From NCBI RefSeq assembly GCF_025399195.1, contig NW_026252138.1, positions 62,001 to 126,000 on the forward strand: a DNA stretch of 64,000 nucleotides, given 5' to 3'. Positions 11,379 through 23,250 of the stretch are shown here, one piece after another; positions within the stretch are counted from its first letter, which is position 1, and each line of letters opens with the position of its first letter. A model generated the notes under the pieces. The model was not told the DNA's origin. It was given only the letters and a program-made list of their open reading frames with translations, and did no database searches. A program made the position numbers and the translations under genes. The stretch is from Umbelopsis ramanniana AG. Its lineage: Eukaryota; Mucoromycota; Umbelopsidomycetes; Umbelopsidales; Umbelopsidaceae.

Positions 11379-14300
11379 TCATGAGCGAGGGGAGAGTTCG
11401 CTAGAGGCAACACTGAGTGAATCATCGTCGTCATCGTCTTCATCTGTAGTATCATCGTCTTCGCGGGCAATGTCTTCCACATCATCGTCATACTCATCTA
11501 GAACAGGGGTATCTAAGGCAAAAAAAAATAAAATTGAATGAGCCATGGCCAGAACGGACAAGTAGACAAACACCCCCATTTTACTCACTGTCTAGGTTCT
11601 TCTCAAGTCCAACAATGGCATCTGGAGCTCCGTCCATGTAATGAACGCTATTGCGATTGTTGCGTCCCTGTTGTTCCAAAAGTCTTAGGGTTGGGGTTCG
11701 GGCAAGAGGCATGGAGGGTAACTTAGACTCCTTGGCAAGCTGCTGGTCCTGAGACGGTTGAGGCTGCTCATCCTTCATAATCGGAGAAGCCTGTCGCTGT
11801 TCGTCATCGGCCTGCTTCTGTTGCTTTCGTCGTTGCTGCTGTTGCAAATGATGTTGTTGCTGAACGGCACCAAAGACTTCCTGTTGCTGCAAGAACTGAA
11901 CTTCCTCAGCCGTCTTCGTCTCATCGTTGTTATCGCTTGTCCAGAAGATGTAATCGAATTCACTGAGGAACAAGTTAAAGATACCAGCAGGGATACCGAG
12001 AGTGGGCGAGAAGACAATGCCGACGTTTCTCATGGTCATTTTGTTGACGTCTGAATTTTGAACAACTCGAATCAAGTGAGCAGTGAGGGCCCGTAGTAAA
12101 GTGTAGTTAGGAAGAGGCAACATCGATACCAAGCGGCCCAACTCATTGACACGATCTCGTCGGTCAAGAAGATCAATGGTATGCAAAAAGTCCATTAACA
12201 ATTCCTTGGTAAGAACACTATTAGGCAGTTCTCTAAGCCAGAGCTTGAGCAAACCAGCAACGGCATGAACATCGTAATACTGCTTGGAGCCAAGGATATC
12301 AAAATCACCGTCTGATGAGGGGGTAAAAGAAAAATTTGGGTTAGAAAAAAAGCGCATTCATCATCTCTGCTTAATGTCACGAAAAACTCACCATTGTTGA
12401 ACTTCTCCTTGAGACCCTTGATGACGGCACTACTGCCACTAAGGCGGTATATGCCTTCTTCGCTGGCAGCTTCCTTAGCATCTAGATACTCAATACAACG
12501 GAACACAACACTAGGGAGATCATAGCCTTCTGCTGCAGGCGAGACCTTCACCGCAGCTTCAAGTGGAACACCGAATACTTGCTTGGCCGGTCGCTTGACT
12601 GCTTCTTCACCCCCCTTTTTCCTTCGATCATGGTGGTTGGCACGGTCGGTAGGCGAGTCATTCGAACCTCGACTTAAGAATCCACGAAGACCAGATGAGG
12701 ATTGGTTGGGGCTAGGGGTGGATGTGGAAGTGGAGGTAGAAGGACGAGGTCCTAGGGATGCGCCATTGCTTGCGTATTGGTCGGTATTGGAGCTATTAAA
12801 CATCTTTTTACCCCAGAACGTCATTCGGTTGCTCTTCTGCTTGGCCTTCTTTTCCGCTAGACTAGCCTCCAGCTCTTCCCCAGCTTGTTCGGAAGAGGAT
12901 TTGCCACCAGCCACGGGCGAAGAGGTTTCTGACCTGGTCTCACTTTGAGGGGGGATTTCGCCATCTCGGCCCGACAGATGAATCATAGAACTGCGCCGTG
13001 TGACGGTCTTGGCTGAATGGGTAAAGTAGCTGTAATTTTGGTCCAAACTAGCACGGTGCTGATCAGAAGAGGCAGTTTGAGCAAGAGGAGAGTTGGTAGG
13101 AATGGATGATGAAAGACTGTCATTAGGAGTACTGGGAGTGCCTGGAGTCTTCGGAGAACTAGCGTCATCCCTAGGCAAAGAAATATCCGAAGGAGAACGG
13201 TGAGGACCAGGAGGGAACATGAGCTTTTCATTTCGTTCAATCATGAGTTGATTAATAGGAGCAGCTGAGATAGGCACGATCTCATCCTTGGACACCTTAC
13301 GGATCTTCTTGGCGGTTTTCTTGCGGTCATCCCGATCGCGAGACGTTCGAGGTGTGGCTGAAGAAACACTTTCTTCCTTGACGCCAATGTATTGAATCAA
13401 CGCCTCGACCCATTCGTCTCTCTCATCATCCGAGTCAGCACATAATACATGTCTGGCAATGCCATTGGTAGCGGTTTTTTTGGGCTCCAGGATGAGGAAA
13501 GCATGGCGATACGCGCTGACCGACGAGTCATGCGGCTCATGGGTGGTATTCGATTGCTGGCGACCAATCTGAGCATCGGTCAATCGAATGGAACCAAGAT
13601 GATGGCCGTCCTTCGTTTCATAGTATCGCAATATTGGCCCATTTAGGACAAAATAGCGCGTCTTCCACCCTCCAAAATTTTTACCTCTTTTGGTCAAATA
13701 CCCTTCCTTGTAGCCAGGAATCTAATTAAAAGCAAAACGGTCATTCATGGTAATTAGGCAACTAGCTAAGCCATTAGTGTAACCACTTACGCTGGCTGTT
13801 TCGGGCTCTTGTTCAATAACATTGGTGCTCAAGAACTCGCACAGATCCGTCACATCCTTCAAGGGAAGTGAGATGACTAGCTTGAGGTACTGCTCCAAAG
13901 CTCGTTTACGCTGGTCTACTTTACTAGGAGCATGCGTAGCAAACAACGCCTTGTCAGGTAGCTTGCCTAGCTTACTGGATACAGCTCGGTGTTCGCTTGC
14001 CTTTATCTAAATAGGGGTCAGATGCGATGATGACACGGCTTAAAAGCTGTGGACCCTTCCTTACCTTTGTATCAAGGGCCAAGAAATCAGAGTACAATTT
14101 TTCAACGCGCCACAATTCTTCCATCTCTTCCTCGGGTGCATCCGCTGGCAAATCCAATCTCTTTCCAACCGAGATGATGAAGGAGACAACTTCCTTGCCC
14201 TTTTCATTGGTGGTGATATTGGAACCAGTGACTTTGATACAGATGCCAGCAATCATATCGTTGGAGAAGAGAGTATTGCTGGAAGGGGGCGGAGAGCTCA

Positions 14301-14925
14301 CATGTGAAATGGCTTTTGGTGGCGGGGTAGGGAGGTCTTCATAATCCGACATACCCAATGTACTTTCTCTAATGGAATCATGACTAAATGAAGGTATATC
14401 TACAGGGGAAGGAGAGCGATAGGTAGTTCGTGGTGGTGGAGGCGAAGCAGCACGCAATGAAACATCGTGTTCGGGAATGAGACGGGCAGGAGGAAGCATG
14501 GAGTCACGCGAAGGACGAGAGGTTTGATGGTATTTCGCAAACAATTGGGCATCGGTATCAATGAAGCTTTCACGAGGGGCCGGTACGTCAGGGTCTTCAG
14601 GAGAAGTAATCTGAAGCGACTCGACGGTGGCCAACTGAGAACGCTCCTTGGTAGTGTTTTGCCGATAAGGAGAGCGGGGTGGAGGAACTGGTGATGAGGG
14701 AGAATCAAGGTCATCATCTAGCGGCAAGTTCAATGACAAAGTCGGCAATTTAGCCTTCTTTTCTAATTCGTCGACTTTGCTTTGAAGTTGATCTCTGTCT
14801 GCGGTCATTCGAGTGAGATCCTTTTGAAGGTTTTGGATGATGAGTCTTTGTTTCTCAATAATTTTCCACAGTTGGTCATTTTGACCCTGCAATGAGTCTG
14901 GCGTGGAAGTGGCCGACTTTATCAT
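11379..14925 (-). CDS. PX-PH-RhoGAP protein, Bem3 type
   Basis: Five exons (14065-14925, 13791-14006, 12392-13721, 11589-12311, 11379-11512) keep frame and give 1087 aa, close to the size I know for yeast Bem3. The order is a short coiled coil near the N-terminus, a Ser/Pro-rich linker, a PX domain (ending in a P-D-K-A-L-F..R-K-R-A-L-E-Q-Y-L block), a PH domain (GWKTRYFVLNGPILRYYE), a long disordered linker and a RhoGAP domain (GIYRLSG arginine finger; GLLKLWLRELPNSVLT). A Gln-rich stretch and a strongly acidic tail close the protein. PX and PH domains bind phosphoinositides and place GAP activity for Cdc42-type GTPases at polarised membranes. The longest ORF begins at a TTG (14994), so I use the first ATG at 14925. 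A strong polypyrimidine-CAG just upstream means an extra 5' exon is possible. Confidence 0.86.
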
Positions 14926-15264
14926 ATCAAAGACGACAGAAAGCAGGGAAACAGCAGGTGAAGGAGTGGGATGGGGTGTGAACAAAGCCAACAAGGGACG
15001 TGTCCTGTTTTGAAAAACAACAAAAAAGTCACCCTCAAAAATTGGCTTGCTTGCGGGTATGAAAATTATGAACTTGGTGCAACCAACCTCTTTGTCGATT
15101 GTCTTTTTGCAACCAACCCAACCATGATTTTATAGATATTTACAAGTAGTAGAAACTACCTTTATGAAAAAAAAAATCCTTCAAGAGGGGGGTATAATGC
15201 CTTTTCTTGTCTGTTACTGAACTTTTTGATCGATGTTACTGCCCTGGATTTTTTTTTTTTTGTT
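14926..15264. other. Intergenic region upstream of Bem3-like gene
   Basis: This gap holds the presumed promoter and leader of the Bem3-like gene and the 3' end of the next minus-strand gene. T/A runs occur near 15167 and 15250. A polypyrimidine tract ending in CAG (minus strand, about 15010) could be an acceptor for an unannotated 5' exon. I see no further gene. Confidence 0.4.
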
Positions 15265-17133
15265 TTACATTTGGCGGAGTTTGGCATCGCTCATTTGTTC
15301 AAATTCCAAACTTTGGGTGTATTGGACCACATAGTCTTTAGCACTAATGGCATGCGTAATCGGGCCCAACAAGTCAAAGGAAGGACCGAGCTGTAAATCC
15401 ATCACATCTTGACCTATCCTACTGCTTTTAAATTGACTGAAAGCCTATTTGGAATTATATATTTTAGTTCAGAGGGTGGTTGCCGATCCCCGCCGCCCCA
15501 CTGTACCTTAACTTTTTCCGCCCATCGCTCCAATTTGATGAGGTCATTGTCACCCACTATACCAGAAGGCGTTGAGACAGCCAGCAACAGTGAAACAACC
15601 AAGGTAGATGGCTCCAGGCACCATATACATGTATACGGATGCAGACATTCGGTGTCCTCATCAAATGGTTCATCGTTAGGCATCCATTGCTGCAGTTTGT
15701 CTGACGCCAAGTGAACACGTTGTAGCACAATGCTATCGGGGTTGTCTCGGAAATGAGTCTACCAAGGTCGGGGGAGGTTTTTGTCACAGGTGTGTTCAGG
15801 CAATAACAGAGGTAAAAGGAAATTTGCTTACCTCAAGTAACACGGTTCGTAGCATTAGATTCACGTTACACGGGGTATCACCATAGAGTAACCTAGAAAT
15901 ACAATGTCAGTTAATACAATTCGTTCACCCAACCCATCCGGCCGTCCGGTAAGCGCTTGGTAGCTCACCCTCTATGGTAAGTCACCATGCCTCCTAGCGT
16001 ATGGACTCTCACATCGAGTCTATCCATGCCTATGGCGATCGGCTTAGGGGTTAGTTCGGCTTTTTTGAACTCATGAATACTGTCAATCAGGGCTTTTGAT
16101 TTTTCAACCGTCGTTTTGGGTGATAATCCTGATGTCTGTGACGGGGGGTCAGGTCAGCCACAGCGCAACTCCATTCTTACTGTCTCTGGCACATTTGTCT
16201 GCTTACTTGTTTAATCATCAGACCTGGCAAGGCTCCAAACGCTCGATGCTCGGTTGGCGAGGATGATCCATGCCGCCCTACATCACCAAACCAAAAAAGG
16301 ATGGGAGCATGTAGTTCTCTTCCTAGATCCTCAATGTGTCGCTAAGGAAAAAGGGTAAGTATCAGTCCATGTATGGAATAATAGTGCTGCCCCTCACTCA
16401 GTTCAAGGTGCTTTACCGTATGCTGAATGCTGATCTTGCCGCGCCAAAAATGCAAATATCTCGCTACATGTTCTAGGTGGGTAGAGATCAACACGTCGGG
16501 CAATGCATAGGATACGATGATAGCCTAAGGTAGGGATGGGGATCAGACAGGCGTGTAGTAGGAGAAAACTTGAACTATATCGCAATTTACCAAACAAATA
16601 TCTCCTTTTGGTCGTTTCGCGCCTGTTCGATGCAGGAGAACCCCGTCACAAAGCTCATCCCAAACCGCGACCTTGAACCCATCCAAGGCGAGAATGCGAA
16701 AAGACGCTTGAATATCTTCCAGTTGACCAGCATCATCGTCCAAACCGTTACTTAATGAATCACCATCTCCGTCATCATCATCCTCTTCGTCGCTGTCACC
16801 ACGTCCATCCTGGCTACTACCACTATCAGAGTCACATGCATCGATACTATCTACGTCGGAATCGTCTTCGTCTAAACGACAAGCAAAGTCATTCAGCATC
16901 TCCGATAGAGAAGAGATGGCGCCCACCACGATCATTTGAAGATCAAGCGGTAGATTGGCGGGATAAAAATAGGGTATAACCTCATGCGGTAGGGATCTTT
17001 CATTGAGCAATGCGCGTTTGGAAAAAAGGCAAAAGGATGGAAGCGATCCAAATGAATACAGACTCTTGGCCAAGGATTTCTTACGACGAGAAGTTGCTGG
17101 CAACGTGCCTGATGACGATCGAGGAATGTTCAT
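15265..17133 (-). CDS. Unrecognised multi-exon protein with acidic insert
   Basis: The gene starts at ATG 17131-17133 (MNIPRSSSGTLPATSRRKK) and, read through about seven short introns, ends at TAA 15265-15267 (last residues MSDAKLRQM). Pieces that read well in order are a basic N-terminus, SLPHEVIPYFYPANLPLDLQ, an Asp/Ser-rich acidic insert of about 60 residues, DGFKVAVWDELCDGVLL, RHIEDLGRELHAPILFWFGD, GMDRLDVRVHTLGGMVTYH, LQRVHLASDKLQQWMPNDE and FDLLGPITHAISAKDYVVQY. The regular open frames and canonical splice sites make it a real gene. I do not recognise the family. The mixed alpha/beta look with hydrophobic LHAPILFWFG and TLVVSLLLAVSTP segments would fit a trafficking or longin-type protein, but that is a guess. 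Exon borders are approximate. Confidence 0.62.
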
Positions 17134-17499
17134 GGTGGTAAAAAAAATAGGGAATCAGGTGGGGGGAGTACGCACAGACGGACAGAAATTTTAGGATGGT
17201 TAATATGGAAAATGCAATTGCTTTTATGTTATTTATTGGAGTGTGGATTTGATTGCGGTATCAGGTATGCAAATGAGAAGTAATAGTATACATAATATAG
17301 ATCATAATAAATGCTTTTGTGGAGTAGTTTGTGTGCTGGTTTTTTTTCTTTTGATGTTTTTTTGTGAGCTTCTTTTTTTTGGGGCTTTCGATGAAAAAAC
17401 GTTATGAGAGAAAAAAAGTGGGGGGGGGGATATTTACAGTCATTCCTGAATACCGACGTATAAGAAGAGCAAAAAAGAAAATTTCATAGAAGGAAGAGT
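17134..17499. other. Intergenic region
   Basis: This is the presumed promoter of the acidic-protein gene (to its left on the minus strand) and the 3' UTR of the Ecl1-like gene. It is T/A-rich with runs of T at 17341-17380 and a G run at 17423-17430. No ORF is worth calling. Confidence 0.4.
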
Positions 17500-17907
17500 T
17501 TATACCACCAAGGGGGCGAAGGGTTTGGTGGCCAACGTACTGACAGGAGCGGGAACACAACGACGTGCAACAGCAATACCATGACGCTTGCGGTACAGAG
17601 GAACCCAAGGATAGGAAGTAGTGCTGAGGGCAACCGCCGTTGGCTTCTTAGCCAAACGAGAGATCAAGAACGGCGTCTTCATCATACGATTGGCTGTGTT
17701 CAAGTTGAGGGAAGTGGAAGGTGACGTTGAAAGATTGACTGTGGTTGCGTTTTTTTGATCCTTCAATCTGCAAAGGTCACTACAGTAGAGAGAAGAGTCC
17801 AACTGAAGATACGGGTTAGTTGCGGTTATGTTGGACGAAAGCTGTGGGTTCATACTTACTGCTTCATCGACATGTTGATCGCAGATGACACACCAGTTGA
17901 GATCCAT
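17500..17907 (-). CDS. Ecl1-family small zinc-binding lifespan factor
   Basis: Two exons (17860-17907 and 17500-17802) give a 116-aa protein. The intron has a GTAAGT donor and a TTCAG acceptor. The first exon codes MDLNWCVICDQHVDEA; splicing brings it next to LDSSLYCSDLCRLKD, producing a C-x2-C...C-x3-C zinc-knuckle arrangement at the very N-terminus. That pattern is the hallmark of the Ecl1/2/3 (extender of chronological lifespan) family, small stress and nutrient factors in fungi. The remainder is Ser/Thr-rich and ends with hydrophobic PFAPLVV. Unspliced, the two halves of the zinc motif are separated by 19 extra residues, which supports the intron. The family call rests on the motif and size; the function in this organism is inferred. 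Confidence 0.75.
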   Translation of the reverse strand: MDLNWCVICDQHVDEAVSMNPQLSSNITATNPYLQLDSSLYCSDLCRLKDQKNATTVNLSTSPSTSLNLNTANRMMKTPFLISRLAKKPTAVALSTTSYPWVPLYRKRHGIAVARRCVPAPVSTLATKPFAPLVV

Positions 17908-18259
17908 CTTTTCTTTATGTGTAAGTGAGAGACTGAAGAATAAAAGGGGGATTTCTCAGCCAGCGGCAGCTGCTTATATAATTTTTTTGTTGTTCCTAGC
18001 AAATTTTTCGAGATGCTTCATTCTCCGCACAATCAGCAGTCAACGTGAGCACCACGTAAAGTGGAAAACGTGCATGGGTTAAAATCTATTTATTGTGCAG
18101 AAGACATGTCTTTAATAAGGTACGTGTCAGAAGGCATGACCTCCTTGATCTGTCGTTTGGCAGTCATGTTGCCATGGTAATCCATCATCTCTTTTTTAGT
18201 CATGACCGCAGTTCTTTCGGAGTTAGTGAACTATCCAGAAAAATGTAGAAGGCGGTTTT
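17908..18259. other. Intergenic region with an orphan open exon
   Basis: This contains the Ecl1-like promoter and the 3' end of the Ubp2-like gene. On the minus strand a TGGATAG acceptor at about 18231 opens 46 codons (begins FTNSERTAVMTKKEMMDYHG) ending at TAA 18090-18092. It could be an alternative last exon of the Ubp2-like gene or simply 3' UTR. No good donor in the right phase is evident. Confidence 0.3.
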
Positions 18260-21200
18260 TTATTGACTGAGTTTCTTTCGACAGATGGTCATAACGTGCT
18301 TAGCGAGATCTGAGTATACATTGTTAGTAATGAGATCATCGTTTTCTGGACTTTTATCAGATGCCTGCTTACCTGACGATCGCACATACACTAAAAAGTA
18401 TGGATTGGCCGTCGAACCCGTGGTATCCTTGAAAATCTCGGCCTCATTGACCTCACTCACATTTGTATCATTATACTTCCACCATTTTCCACCAACATGG
18501 TCCCGAATGTATATCCAGTAATGACCGTAATTGGCTTGTCCTAGATAGAGGGCAATACCATAAGGACTCAAACAGTAGTATGACCTGGTTTGGGTTGGAT
18601 GGACCATGAACTCACCTTGATGAATAAAAACTGCATGTAGCTGGTATTTACACTCTTGTAAATCGTCGTACTTGGTACTGACTTCCTTTATGAGACTCTC
18701 AATTCTACTTTCCCGATCTGAAAGTGAGGTGGGTCAAAGTCAACACTCGTCGATCATTACCATATGATAATAACAATCAAATTAGTAGACCCTTGTTGTT
18801 TGGGGGAAATATTTACCACTTATTTTACTTTTGACGGCTTTGATTTCTTCTTCCAAAATGCGCATGACCTTTTCATGATCTTCACTGGAAATGCTGCTAT
18901 TAGCTTGATTATCTTGTAATATCTTGGTCGTGATCTCTAGCATCTCTGCAACAGGCATGGGGTATTTCTATTTTTAAAGGTCAGTAATGAAGGACTGTAA
19001 CCCTTGGCCATTCTATCTCATTTACCTTATTCTCAGTCAGCTCAGTGATATCAGCCTTGTAAGTATCGATTTCCTTTCGGCATTCAGTAACGCGTTTGCG
19101 TCGATCAGCTAGCGTATCAAAATTACTATCCAAGTAGCGATCCAAGTAGATAGTTTCATCAAACTGTACGAAAGCATTGGACTTGTAAACTCTGGCCGAC
19201 CGGCGGTCAAATTGGACACGCTGCAGTTGAAAAAATTGTAAATTAGCCTTTTTTTCTTTCTACTCAGCGCCAGACGGAGCCTTATTGCAAATCTATTTAC
19301 CTGCACTTGCACTTGTAGAATGGGAGGAAATTGCGTCACAGCAACCTCTCGGACAGCACAGTTGCCTCCTTGATAGTCATCAACATCGTCTGCGAAAAAG
19401 TATTCATCGAGCCCATCGTACAAGTTTTTGCCTTCCGCTGCATCCACAATCAAATGAGAAAACTCCTCTTCCTTAATCTTGGTGACCAGCTGGTTGGTCT
19501 CCTCGTTGTTGTAGGATAGAATTTGTCTGGCTTTTCCGTAAAATAGTTCCTTGACTAGATCTGTCTTCTCGTCAGACGAGCTTTCATCCGATGCTGTGGG
19601 TCGTAAAGCCGCCTCAAAAAAGTACATGCAGTTGCCCATGCATTCTATATTAAATCGTACATTAGCTTGTATGCAACAACAATGCTGCCTCCTATTTCGT
19701 AATGAATTTACCTGTTACATCCTGTTGGCGACCAAATAACATTTTGGATGGATCTTGTGCACGAACATTTGACTCGAAAGGATTGGTGCTTTCGGTGACC
19801 TTGCCTTTACCTTCTGTGGTGGCATAAGATGGTGGAGGAGGCACTGGTCTTCGTTCTGGCAATGGGGGTATATCGACTGCTTCGTTAACAGTAGCTTGAC
19901 TTCCAGTAGTCGCAAGGGTTTCTGTGGACGGTGTACTTCGTAGCTGGCTAGACACATGATTAGTTTCATCAGGAGGTGACTGTGTAGCTTCATCTTGGTC
20001 AAGTTGCAGTTCAGTAGATGACGTGTCGCCTTCTTCATCGACCTTCATGTTGTCATTTTCAGAAACATCATTCTCATGGACAGAAGGAGCTTGGGCATCC
20101 GCTTCCGATGTGACAATTTCATCCATTGTATCAGGATTACTTTCTTCCGTGAGTACATCCATGGCTTCTGGTACTTCGGCATTCCCTTGGGAATCAGGTG
20201 TCACGGCTTCCTCCTCTTCGGCTACAGCTTCCAGTTCCTGCTTGGCATTGCTTTCTTTACCGGTATCGGCATTCACAGGACCCACTAGGCTTGTTTCATC
20301 GGAGGAGGGCTGAGCTGTGGTGATGGGAGCCAAAAAGTTCTCAGTAGAGTTTGCAATTTCGTCAGCGCTAGTAAGGGCCATGTAGGCTAGGTTCTCTTGT
20401 GGAGCAATGGAAAGTTGATGCGTATGAGTCAAGTTTAAGAACAGTTCCCTCAGCAGAGTCACAACTATGGCAGATGAATTTAGCATAATTCAATTCCGCA
20501 GCGAAGCAATTGAGACTCTTCACTTACATTGTTTAGCGAGTCTCACTTCATTATGACCGACTTTGATGCCACCTATTCTTTTTTCTTCCCATTCAGGGTC
20601 ATCTTCATGCTCTACATACATATCCATGTCTAGGACGGTGTCTCTAAGTTCCTTCAAGGTGAAATAATACTGCAACACCCAATGTCAGTAAATGCATTAC
20701 GAAATGGCATACTGTGTATATATCCTCCTACCTGAAGCAAACTATTTAAATAGCACGTATTTCCAATATTGTTCAGACCGACTGGGCTGTAATGGTAAGG
20801 AGGCATATTTAAGTTGGATAAATTTGCCAAAGCATTTGTCGCAGCCAGAGTAGCGGGAGCGACGGCATTGGAGATGGCATTGACAGCAGAGGAATATTTT
20901 GCAACAGCAAGAGAGGCAATAGACGCAGTAGAATTGGATCGTATCGAACGTTTTTCAGTAAGTATGGAGGAGTTGTCAGATATGGTCACATCCGTGGTTG
21001 AATGATTTGATTTGATGGAATTGGTGGTTGATTTAGATATGGGTTGTGTGGTTTTTTTGGACGATTTTGTAGTTTCCGAGACAGAATGCATTGGAGGTGG
21101 TGGAAGAGAGAACATGCCGACATTTCCAGGAAGGTATACATGATGATGAGCCATTGCAGAAGAAGGATTGGTAGAAGGGAGGGAGAAAATGGGCGGAGAA

Positions 21201-23186
21201 GATGAGTATTCCATCAACATGTCTTTTGCGTGTGATACTTCAGATTTCAATCGGTTGGTGGCCATTTGCCAAACCTTTTTACTGTATATCCCCAATCACA
21301 TCACACCACATCGAAGAGATAGCCATGAAACCACAACCCAAGTATAGAAGATAGACATAAACCGGTTTGTTGTTAGTTCACATCAGATAACCTAAGAAGA
21401 AGGCTAACTGTCGCTTTTCACAAGAATCACCATATCCAGAATCGGATGAATGGACGCGGTTTTAAGGTCATCGACCGATAGTTGGGTGGGGGTTTGGTCG
21501 AACAAGACTACCGAATGCTGTCACAGTTGATCTCCCAGTCGTCACCTCACCGCCTCGATCCCCGCTACCCACCACACATAAATTTGAAAAAAAAAAAAAG
21601 AAGTAGAAATGGACTTACGTTTCTGAAAATGCTGCTTCCGCAGTAAACGGTGCGGCAGGAACATCAGATGCTGTATCGAATAGATTAATAAGGGAGTATA
21701 TCGCTTTTCCAAGGTCACATTGCATCATCACCACTCACCAGTTTTATCGACATTAAGCTTCTTCGGTCTTTCATAGTCGCCAACAGAGCTGAGTAAATGG
21801 AACAGTTTGTCACTCTGCCTATGGTTTGCAATGACACGGAGCATGTCCAGATGATGTTTAGCATTGGCCGGCTCATCCGTCATCTATTGAAAGTGGTGTA
21901 AATGATCCTCTCTACAAAAAAGCACATGGCCAGATAATCTGGAAAAGAATTCTAAAAATTTGATCAAAAACTTACTTTGATGTCGTATAAGCCCAGAATT
22001 AAATCGTCATCGACATTTTGTGGGTCAGCAAGGTCAAAGTGTTGATAGGCTCTGGTTACATCTGTGAGACCAAATACACCTTGGCTATGTTCTATAGCCA
22101 CTTCTGTTGGAAGCTCTTCACTTTTAGTTGCTTGCGCTATCTTTTCCAGGGTATCCAACCATCCAGAGTGATTTTGCGGTTGTTCATTCACTAATAGCCT
22201 ATATAACCACACTATGACGTTGTCGGCCATATCTGGAACACCTCCAAGCAAGCTGAATTCTTCATTGGTAGAAACAGTACTGTTTGCGGTTCTTCGGTCA
22301 TATTGACCTCCGAGGAAAGTCTCTAATGCCGGGATAGCTGATTCAAAGTGAGGGACGATGCTTTCGTCTGGTATGCTGAGGTAACCATGTGGACTGCGGA
22401 TGCTGGCCAGGGTCGCTTCTATTTCTTGGCGCACAATCTGCAACAGCAGCTCATCTTCAGGTTCAGTCCCCAAAGTTGATATTAACATGTTTTCCTCAAG
22501 TTTGAACCCCAAGGTACCGAACAATTGTGTACTATGACAAAGATCATTAGCGACTACACTTCAAGGGATGAACGTGCCCCCATTTGATCACAATGGCCAT
22601 TTTAAACCTACCTAGCGCTATCTGCACCTATTCGTACAACGAAGCTTTTGTTCTGAATGTTGATATTGCGCCGAACGCCAGTAAGCATATCGCGTATGTA
22701 AACCAGTATGGTGGCGAGCGCAGAAGCGACGGTTGGAGCAGAAGCTACTTGTCCTTGTGCATGGTCTGCATAAGAAATATTGACCTTACGAGTATCAGAC
22801 ATGCTCTCTATGACGGACATAGCCAGCAACGGGTCTTTGTAGTCCCATGTCACTTGGAAGTCGCAACCACAGCAGCGATCAGAGTAGGCACCGTCTTGGT
22901 GGAAATGGTGGGTCTTGTAGTCCACGCCGGTACATGTCCGAGAATCTGATTCCAATTGACTTGTTATTGTTATGATAAAGCGGCCATGGCATATCAGGCA
23001 TAACAAATGAAGGCTATTGGATTGAACTTGAGGTTGCTGATTCTCTTTATCAGAGTTGGCAATGACGGGTTGTGAAGGGTCAGAGACGAGAATTAAGTTA
23101 TGTTGGTGTTGTCGTTCCTGGCTTGGCTTCTCATATGTTAGCCAGTTGCTCCAAGCAGCAGGAGTAAGAGGTATACGATGCTGCAT
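18260..23186 (-). CDS. Ubiquitin carboxyl-terminal hydrolase, Ubp2/USP25-28 type
   Basis: Many exons across about 4.9 kb read as a large deubiquitinase. The N-terminal half (MQHRIPLTPAAWSNWL, then a stretch with several CxxC-like pairs, then GLTDVTRAYQHFDL, DDDLILGLYDIKM and a helical repeat) matches the long N-terminal region of Ubp2. The catalytic Cys box GNTCYLNSLL has its Cys codon at 20753-20755; the His box YGHYWIYIRD lies near 18500-18530. An acidic, Ser/Pro-rich insert (about 19750-20350) splits the peptidase domain, as in Ubp2 and USP25/28. The last exon ends LAKHVMTICRKKLSQ. These enzymes remove ubiquitin, especially K63-linked chains in yeast Ubp2. The start is uncertain: the frame is open upstream of M 23186 and an uncalled 5' exon may exist. 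Family assignment is secure; exon edges are approximate. Confidence 0.83.
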
Positions 23187-23250
23187 GGAGTTGCCAAAGG
23201 AAAGTAGTGAAACGCAAGCGAGTGAGTCTGGGTACGAAACGTATACCGCA

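Noticed and set aside
11400-11512. Plus-strand Ser-rich ORF at 11359-11541
   Set aside because: It is the complement of the acidic tail exon of the Bem3-like gene.
14923-14994. N-terminal extension of the Bem3-like protein to 14994
   Set aside because: The extension would begin with TTG; the first ATG is at 14925.
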